Source: Chloroflexota bacterium (GTDB lineage Bacteria > Chloroflexota > Dehalococcoidia > SM23-28-2 > RBG-16-64-32). From it: a stretch of 11,694 bases of DNA. Made by a program: the position numbers and the translations under genes. Positions within the stretch are counted from its first letter, which is position 1. Each line of letters starts with the position of its first letter. Shown one piece after another: positions 7,285 to 11,694 of the stretch. The stretch spans positions 22,268 to 33,961 of the forward strand of contig VBJT01000047.1 of the NCBI GenBank assembly GCA_005880075.1. The letters are read 5' to 3'. The notes beneath the pieces are model-generated. The model did no database searches. It was not told where the DNA came from and saw only the letters and a list, made by a program, of their open reading frames with translations.

Positions 7285-7313
7285 ATGATAAAGGATGCAT
7301 CCAGGGTGTCCAA
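7285..7313 (-). promoter_or_regulatory. Promoter of the decarboxylase/FAD-oxidoreductase operon
   Basis: On the minus strand, TTGGAC (7313-7308) and TATCAT (7290-7285) are 17 bases apart. The -10 box overlaps the ATG at 7286-7284. If used, that ATG would not be transcribed and the TTG at 7262, with AGGAGG just upstream, becomes the start. Confidence 0.45.
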
Positions 7314-7359
7314 CCGTTGCGTTTTACGCGTGAAAAAATTGTGCCGGACGAGACGTTCC

Positions 7360-7392
7360 GGTATCGATACCTGCAATTCGTTTTGCCATAAT
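7360..7392 (+). promoter_or_regulatory. Palindrome and -10 box upstream of the MATE gene
   Basis: GGTATCGATACC (7360-7371) is a perfect 12-bp palindrome. It lies 15 bp before CATAAT (7387-7392) and so occupies the -35 position of a promoter reading toward the MATE gene. It is also about 50 bp upstream of the divergent -35 at 7308-7313, so a single factor could influence both directions. Inferred from sequence symmetry only. Confidence 0.35.
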
Positions 7393-7430
7393 GGGACGCG
7401 TATGTCCCCGTTGGAGGCCTCAGTCTAACT

Positions 7431-8767
7431 ATGTCCGCGGAAGCCGCCGAAGCGATTGCGGCGCCGCCCGTAACGATCGACGAAGAGCACCTCATCCGTT
7501 CGGTCATCCGGCTGGCCTGGCCTGTCGTCGTGCAGCAGGTGAGCTTCTCGATGGTCCAGCTTGTCGACACCGCGCTGGTCGGGCACCTGGGGGAGGATTC
7601 CCTCGCCGGCGTTCGCCTGGCCGGGCAGATCTTCTGGTTCTCGCAGGCTGGCATGATGGCGCTAGCTGTAGGTTCAACCGCGGTTATCGCCCGGAACGTG
7701 GGCGCGAATCGGCCGGAGTTGGCCTCCCGAACGCTTCGCAACGCGATTCTGATGGCAGCGGCGTGGGGCGTGCTCGTGGGGTTGGTGATGTGGTTCCTGG
7801 GCAGCTCCTGGCTCAAGCTCTTGGGCGCAGAGCCGGAAGCTCGCCACCAGGGCACTGTGTACCTGAAGGCGGCGGCCGTGGGCATGCCATTCTGGTCGCT
7901 CACGTATGCGGGAAGCGCATCTCTTCAGGGGGCAGGCGATACGCGGACGCCGATGGCCATCGGCGTTTTAGTTAACGCAACGAACATTGTTATCGCCTAT
8001 ACGCTGATCAACGGGCGGGGCCCGTTTCCCCGGCTTGATGTGCTGGGATCCGGTGCGGGATTCAGCGGAGCCGCGATCATCGGCGGCAGCCTTGTCCTCA
8101 CCGTGCTGGCGTCGGGTACGAGGATCATCCACTGGTATCCGTGGGAGGCCCTGCGGTTTGATCCTACGGAGGCGGGGCGCGTATTGAACGTGGGAGTGCC
8201 GACCGGCCTAGAGCAGATACAATTCAACATCGCCTTCATGACATATACGCGCATAATCGCGAGTCTCGGCACAACGGTGCTCGCAGCGCACGGCGTTACT
8301 CTGGCGATCCAGAGCCTGACATTCAATGTAGGGTTTGGGCTCAGTGTGGCGACGACCGCGCTGGTGGGGCAGAGCCTTGGAGCTCAGCGCCCAGACCTGG
8401 CCGAGAGATCTACGCACGTTACCATACGATACTCGCTGGCATTCATGATCGCGCTGGGCGCGGTACTGATGATCTTCGGCGCGCAGATAACTGACCTCTT
8501 CGTAGGAGGGAAGAACGCGGACGAAGTCGTCCACATCGGCCGGCAGTTACTGTTCGTGTTCGCTTTTGCGATGCCAGCGCTGGCTGTCAGCCTTTGCTTG
8601 GGCGGAGGGCTGCGCGGTGCCGGGGATACCAGGGCGGTACTCCTCATCATGGCAGGAACGACGTGGATCGTGCGCTTGATCCCGGCCTACCTGCTTGCCA
8701 TAACCTTTGGATTGGGAGTGCCTGGCTGCGATTCCGGCAGGGGCGTTGGAAGGAGATCAAGGTCTGA
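7431..8767 (+). CDS. MATE-family multidrug/cation efflux transporter, 3' end frame-broken
   Basis: This is an inner-membrane, twelve-helix exporter of the MATE family, driven by Na+ or H+. Visible are the hallmark VDTALVGHLG (45-54) in helix 1, QGAGDTRTP (166-174) and RGAGDTR (395-401) at equivalent places of the two halves, and hydrophobic helices throughout. Homology holds in frame to VPG at residues 430-432 (8718-8726). The normal C-terminal tail, RFRQGRWKEIKV then TGA, appears in another frame at 8729-8767. The last helix, about 18 residues, is missing between them, a loss of roughly 52-55 nt that is not a multiple of three. Read literally, the frame runs on into the glutaredoxin gene to 9017, which I regard as an artefact. 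The start is ATG 7431, with GGAGG thirteen bases upstream. The exported substrate is unknown. Confidence 0.87.
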
Positions 8768-8794
8768 CCGGTGCCTGCTGCCTATTGCGTCTGT

Positions 8795-8800
8795 TAGAAT
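8795..8800 (+). promoter_or_regulatory. -10 box of the glutaredoxin gene
   Basis: TAGAAT (8795-8800) matches TATAAT at five of six positions. No convincing -35 is seen. Transcription would start near 8807, only about seven bases before ATG 8814, and no ribosome binding site precedes that ATG. The messenger would therefore be nearly leaderless. Confidence 0.4.
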
Positions 8801-8813
8801 TGTCCGGCCCGCC

Positions 8814-9029
8814 ATGATTATTTATACCCTGCGAAATTGCCCGACCTGCGATAAAGCGCGTAGCGCTCTGCATGAGCGGGGAATCGAGTTCGAGGAGCGA
8901 CGAGTTGACGAGAACGCGAAATGGTGGGACGAAGCGCTGAATTATGGAATCACTGTGCCGGTGATACTCTGGGACAACGGCGACGTGGAGGTTGGTTGGG
9001 AAGGGGAGCACGGGTGAGAGATCACGTAA
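8814..9029 (+). CDS. Glutaredoxin-like selenoprotein with C-terminal Sec (TGA 9015-9017 recoded)
   Basis: A compact thioredoxin-fold protein starts MIIYTLRNCPTC, with a CPTC redox motif at 9-12 and TVP with the cis-proline at 47-49. It ends VEVGWEGEHG just before TGA 9015-9017. Read conventionally it has 67 residues. I extend it because the TGA is followed in frame by Glu-Ile-Thr and TAA (9027-9029), and a SECIS-like hairpin begins 13 nt after the TGA. The 71-residue product would end Gly-Sec-Glu-Ile-Thr. A C-terminal Sec after a glycine-rich arm resembles the mobile redox tail of thioredoxin reductases and, from memory, the small glutaredoxin-like UXX-star selenoprotein families. It would probably act as a cytoplasmic reductase of disulfides, peroxides or similar substrates. 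The substrate is unknown. It lies 46 bp after the MATE tail and 56 bp before cysS. Confidence 0.8.
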
Positions 9030-9044
9030 CCGGCAGGTCTGCCG
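9015..9044 (+). promoter_or_regulatory. Recoded TGA and bacterial SECIS element
   Basis: The hairpin CGGCA-GGTC-TGCCG (9031-9044) has a five-pair stem and a GGUC apical loop. The ten-base core GCAGGTCTGC is identical to the apex of the E. coli fdhF SECIS hairpin as I recall it. The distance from TGA to the core is 15 nt, also the same. SelB binds this loop and delivers Sec-tRNA at the UGA. The bulged U of the E. coli lower stem is not obvious here, and the lower stem is short. Because Sec is close to the C-terminus, the hairpin lies after the true TAA stop, which bacterial SECIS placement allows. Confidence 0.78.
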
Positions 9045-9054
9045 TCGCCAAGTG

Positions 9055-9074
9055 AAGAGCGCCTGAGCGCTCTT
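9055..9074 (+). terminator. Strong hairpin between selenoprotein gene and cysS
   Basis: AAGAGCGC-CTGA-GCGCTCTT is a perfect eight-pair stem with a four-base loop, located 10 bp after the SECIS hairpin and 11 bp before the cysS start. It lacks a following T-run, so termination is uncertain. It could separate expression of the two genes, protect the 3' end of the selenoprotein message or block ribosome access to cysS. Confidence 0.4.
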
Positions 9075-9085
9075 GCGGACGAGAG

Positions 9086-11263
9086 ATGCAGCGAGCAACC
9101 CCCATTCGCGCCTTCAACACGCTAACTCGACACAAAGAGGACTTCGTTCCCGTTGAGGCGGGCCGCGTGAAAATGTACACCTGCGGCCCCACGGTTTACC
9201 GCTATGCGCACCTCGGTAACTTGCGCTCGTATCTCATGGCCGACTGGCTCCGACGGCTTCTGGAGGAGCAGGGATATAGCGTAAAGCACGTGAAGAACAT
9301 CACGGACGTGGGGCACATGCGGCAGGACATGGTCGAGCGAGGCGAAGACAAGGTCATTTCGGCCGCGCTCGCCGAAGGAAAGACCCCGGAGCAGATAGCG
9401 GCTCACTACACAGAAGTGTTCATGGCGGACGAGTCGAAACTGAACATTCTGCGGGCACACGAGTTCCCTCACGCGACTACTAATGTGCCTGAAATGATAG
9501 ACCTCACCAAGATGCTCGTTGATCGCGGCTATGGTTACGTGGTCGATGGAAACGTGTACTTCGAGGTGGGAAGGTTCTCGGAATACGGCAAGCTTTCGCG
9601 GCAGCAATCGGCGGGTTTGGAAGAAGGTGTGCGGGTGGAAGCGGACCCGCTAAAGCGCGACCAGCGGGACTTCGCGCTATGGAAAGCGGCCGAGCCCGGG
9701 CGCACGCTTCGCTGGGCGAGCCCCTGGGGGGACGGCTTCCCCGGCTGGCATATCGAGTGCTCGGCGATGGCGGCGAAGTACCTTGGGCCAGAGATCGACT
9801 TCCATACGGGTGGTGTCGACAACATCTTTCCTCACCACGAGGACGAGATAGCGCAAAGCGAAGCCGCCTTCGGGCGCCGGCATGTGCGCTACTGGATGCA
9901 CGGGCAGCACCTCCTCGTCGACGGGCTGAAGATGGCGAAATCCACGGGGAATACGTATGAGGTCAGCGACTTGGAGAAGCGTGGCTTCGAGCCGCTGGCG
10001 TTTCGCTATCTCTGCGCCACCGCGAGCTACCGCACGCGGCTGAATTTTACTCTGAAGTCGCTTCGCGCGGCACAAAAGGCGCTCCTTCGCTTACGCGAAA
10101 AGCTATCGCAGTCCGATCAGCGAGCGACCAAGAAGGGCGGGAAGGAAGGCGATCGGCTGCGGGAGGAATTCTGGGGTGCTTTGGCGGATGACCTGAGTCT
10201 GCCAAAAGCGCTCTCTGTGGCCTGGCAGGTCGCGCGGTCGGGGCTGCCTGGTACGGTCAAGCGCGAGCTGCTGATGGACTTCGACCGCGTTCTTGGGTTC
10301 GACCTGGTAGCCCCGATGCCGTCTGCTCCCGCGATTCCCACAGAAGTGAAAAGCCTCGCGCGCGAAAGGGATGAACTGCGCCGGCGCAAGGGGTACCCGG
10401 AGGCGGACGCAATACGGGAGCGAATTCGAGGGGTGGGCTATGAGGCGCGAGATTCTAAGAACGGAACTGCCCTAGTCCGGATTCCCGCTTGGGCGAGGAT
10501 GGACGAGGCGATCTCTTCGAGTGGCGATGTCAATTCATTTCTGAATGAGCCGGATACTGTTGAATTCACCGTCGGCATTGTCGCGCGACGCGGATGCGCA
10601 GAGCTCGAGCGTTGTATCACCTCAGCTCGCCGGTGGGCTGAGGGACTGAGTGCAGAAATCCTCGTTGTCGACAACGGCCTGGAGGAGGCCTGCGGTGCCC
10701 GGCTGGACGGACTCGCCGCCAGCGATGGGCGGGTGCGAGTGTTCCACGCCGATCACTTCCTGGGTTCGGCGGCGGGCCTCAACGTCGTGCTCAAGCAGGC
10801 GCGCGGCCGTTACGTCGTGACGCTGGATACGAGCGTTGAGGTTAAGGGCGATATTCTCCCGCCGTTACGGGACCTTCTGGAAGACCCGCGCGTTGGCATC
10901 GCCGGACGCTGGGGTGTGACCAGCGAGGACCTGCGCTCGTTCGAGGAGGCTGAGGCGTCCGGGGATGTCGATGCGGTCGAAGGGTACTTGATGGCCTTCC
11001 GACGGGAGCTGGTGGGCCAAATCGGCCTGCTCGATGAGAAGTACCGTTTCTACCGTCACCTCGACCTCGATTACAGCCTGGCGGTGCGGACGGCCGGATG
11101 TCGTCTCGTGATCGATGCGACTTTGCCGGTAGTGCGACACGAGCATCTGGAGTGGGCCGCGACGCCGCAAGAAGAGCGAGAGCGGCTCAGCAAGCGCAAC
11201 TTCTACCGTTTTCTGAGAAAGTGGGGCGAGCGCAGCGATCTGCTCGTCGCCCAGACGCGCTAG
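9086..11263 (+). CDS. cysS: Cysteinyl-tRNA synthetase fused to a family-2 glycosyltransferase
   Basis: This is a 725-residue protein in one open frame. Residues 1 to about 467 are a complete cysteinyl-tRNA synthetase. It has HLGN (42-45) as the HIGH motif, KMAKS (282-286) as KMSKS, and zinc ligands Cys33, Cys225, His250 and Glu254, spaced as in E. coli. The usual C-terminal end is ADAIRERIRGVGYEARDSKNGTALVR. A linker of about 25 residues leads to a GT2-type glycosyltransferase (about 493-725) with FTVGIVARRG, ILVVDNG (525-531), TLDTSVEV (579-586, in place of DxD), EGYLMAFRRE and HLDLDYS (658-664). CysRS enzymes usually end near 460-500 residues, so the fusion is unusual. Met472 could have been the start of a separate transferase. 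The ATG 9086 start has only a weak GAGAG site upstream. The synthetase charges tRNA-Cys; the acceptor of the transferase is unknown. Confidence 0.9.
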   Translation: MQRATPIRAFNTLTRHKEDFVPVEAGRVKMYTCGPTVYRYAHLGNLRSYLMADWLRRLLEEQGYSVKHVKNITDVGHMRQDMVERGEDKVISAALAEGKTPEQIAAHYTEVFMADESKLNILRAHEFPHATTNVPEMIDLTKMLVDRGYGYVVDGNVYFEVGRFSEYGKLSRQQSAGLEEGVRVEADPLKRDQRDFALWKAAEPGRTLRWASPWGDGFPGWHIECSAMAAKYLGPEIDFHTGGVDNIFPHHEDEIAQSEAAFGRRHVRYWMHGQHLLVDGLKMAKSTGNTYEVSDLEKRGFEPLAFRYLCATASYRTRLNFTLKSLRAAQKALLRLREKLSQSDQRATKKGGKEGDRLREEFWGALADDLSLPKALSVAWQVARSGLPGTVKRELLMDFDRVLGFDLVAPMPSAPAIPTEVKSLARERDELRRRKGYPEADAIRERIRGVGYEARDSKNGTALVRIPAWARMDEAISSSGDVNSFLNEPDTVEFTVGIVARRGCAELERCITSARRWAEGLSAEILVVDNGLEEACGARLDGLAASDGRVRVFHADHFLGSAAGLNVVLKQARGRYVVTLDTSVEVKGDILPPLRDLLEDPRVGIAGRWGVTSEDLRSFEEAEASGDVDAVEGYLMAFRRELVGQIGLLDEKYRFYRHLDLDYSLAVRTAGCRLVIDATLPVVRHEHLEWAATPQEERERLSKRNFYRFLRKWGERSDLLVAQTR

Positions 11264-11694
11264 CCGCCGTCGGCTCGGAAGCGCTCGTCAAGCGAGGCGC
11301 GAACTCTGCGCTGCTGGCGCCGCATGGCAGAGCGCACGGCCGCCATGCGCGATTCGAAGGTCTGACGGATCGGGGTCCAGCGAGAGGGATGGCCCTCGAT
11401 CGGCACGGTCCAGCGGAGGGCGAGTGCGGCCCAAGACAGACCCGCACCGAAGCTGGTGAGGACCAGGTTGTCGCCCTCGTCTACGCGTCCTGAGGCAATC
11501 GCCTCACACAATGCGATCGGTATTGACGCCGCGCTCGTGTTGCCATAGCGGCCGACGTTCGAGAAGACTCTGTCCTCTGGCAGCCCGAGCCTACGAGCGG
11601 TGGATTCAATGATGCGAAGGTTCGCCTGATGCGGAATGAAGAGGTCGATCTGGTCCGTCTTGAGGCCAGAGTCGTGGATCACTTCCTCTGCGGC
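11260..11694 (-). CDS. fabH: Beta-ketoacyl-ACP synthase III, C-terminal part, cut by window edge
   Basis: The last 144 residues of a FabH-type condensing enzyme are visible, with the frame open to the window edge. They contain the catalytic His in PHQAN (residue 22 of the fragment) and the catalytic Asn in YGNTSAAS (residue 52). The spacing of 30 equals that of the E. coli His244-Asn274 pair. The active-site Cys lies outside the window. FabH condenses a primer acyl-CoA with malonyl-ACP to start fatty-acid synthesis. The fragment carries about 50 extra, arginine-rich residues after the usual LSWAALALRW end, forming a probable amphipathic helical tail. The stop codon overlaps the cysS stop in one CTAG, with no terminator between these convergent genes. 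A related thiolase-fold enzyme for another pathway cannot be excluded. Confidence 0.9.
   Translation of the reverse strand, partial: AAEEVIHDSGLKTDQIDLFIPHQANLRIIESTARRLGLPEDRVFSNVGRYGNTSAASIPIALCEAIASGRVDEGDNLVLTSFGAGLSWAALALRWTVPIEGHPSRWTPIRQTFESRMAAVRSAMRRQQRRVRASLDERFRADGG

Noticed and set aside
7314..7376. N-terminal extension of the decarboxylase-family protein from TTG 7376
   Set aside because: The stretch is AT-rich, has no ribosome binding site and contains the promoter region.
8765..8813. Sec read-through of the MATE tail TGA at 8765-8767
   Set aside because: The tail RFRQGRWKEIKV is a normal family end, and no SECIS-like hairpin follows.
7431..9017. A 528-residue MATE-glutaredoxin fusion protein
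   Set aside because: The true MATE tail and its stop are visible in another frame at 8729-8767, and the glutaredoxin has its own start and -10 box. The shared frame is accidental.

Overview
The window is GC-rich, gene-dense bacterial DNA with short intergenic gaps, clear AGGAGG-type ribosome binding sites and sigma70-like promoters. A tungsten-type aldehyde oxidoreductase module, acetoacetate-decarboxylase-like and SnoaL-like proteins and a selenoprotein suggest an anaerobic or facultative, probably uncultivated lineage. Chloroflexota (Dehalococcoidia-like) is my best guess, from general impression rather than a marker gene.

Layout. (1) 1-2986, minus strand: an operon of a four-cluster ferredoxin, an aldehyde:ferredoxin oxidoreductase (AOR) whose frame is broken near 1303, a SnoaL-like protein and the start of an FAD/NAD(P)-type oxidoreductase. 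It is driven by a TTGACA-17-TATCGT promoter at 3028-3056. The set resembles the AorA-AorB-AorC enzyme (electron wire, W-pterin subunit, flavin subunit) with a SnoaL-like gene inserted. (2) 2987-3255: a 115-bp inverted-repeat element and a palindrome next to a -10 box. (3) 3256-5063, plus strand: alpha/beta hydrolase and SnoaL-like protein (coupled), then a stand-alone cyclic-nucleotide-binding domain protein with its own promoter. (4) 5121-7262, minus strand: acetoacetate-decarboxylase-family protein followed by an FAD-dependent oxidoreductase. (5) 7431-11263, plus strand: a MATE transporter with a broken 3' end, a small glutaredoxin, and a cysteinyl-tRNA synthetase fused to a family-2 glycosyltransferase. 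(6) 11260-11694, minus strand: the C-terminal part of FabH (ketoacyl-ACP synthase III), whose stop codon overlaps the cysS stop in a shared CTAG.

The main discovery is in region 5. The glutaredoxin appears to end at TGA 9015-9017, but that TGA is followed by Glu-Ile-Thr-TAA and a hairpin, CGGCA-GGTC-TGCCG. Its GCAGGTCTG core lies 15 nt after the TGA, the same core and distance as in the E. coli fdhF SECIS element as I remember it. The gene is best read as a 71-residue selenoprotein with an N-terminal CPTC and a C-terminal Sec tail. An open frame running from the MATE gene into it is an accident of a missing segment near 8727.

Two genes (AOR and MATE) each lack roughly 50-55 nt out of frame relative to their families, and cysS is fused to its neighbour. 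Sequence or assembly error should therefore be excluded before biological meaning is given to the breaks. I saw no tRNA, rRNA, CRISPR array, transposase or integration site.
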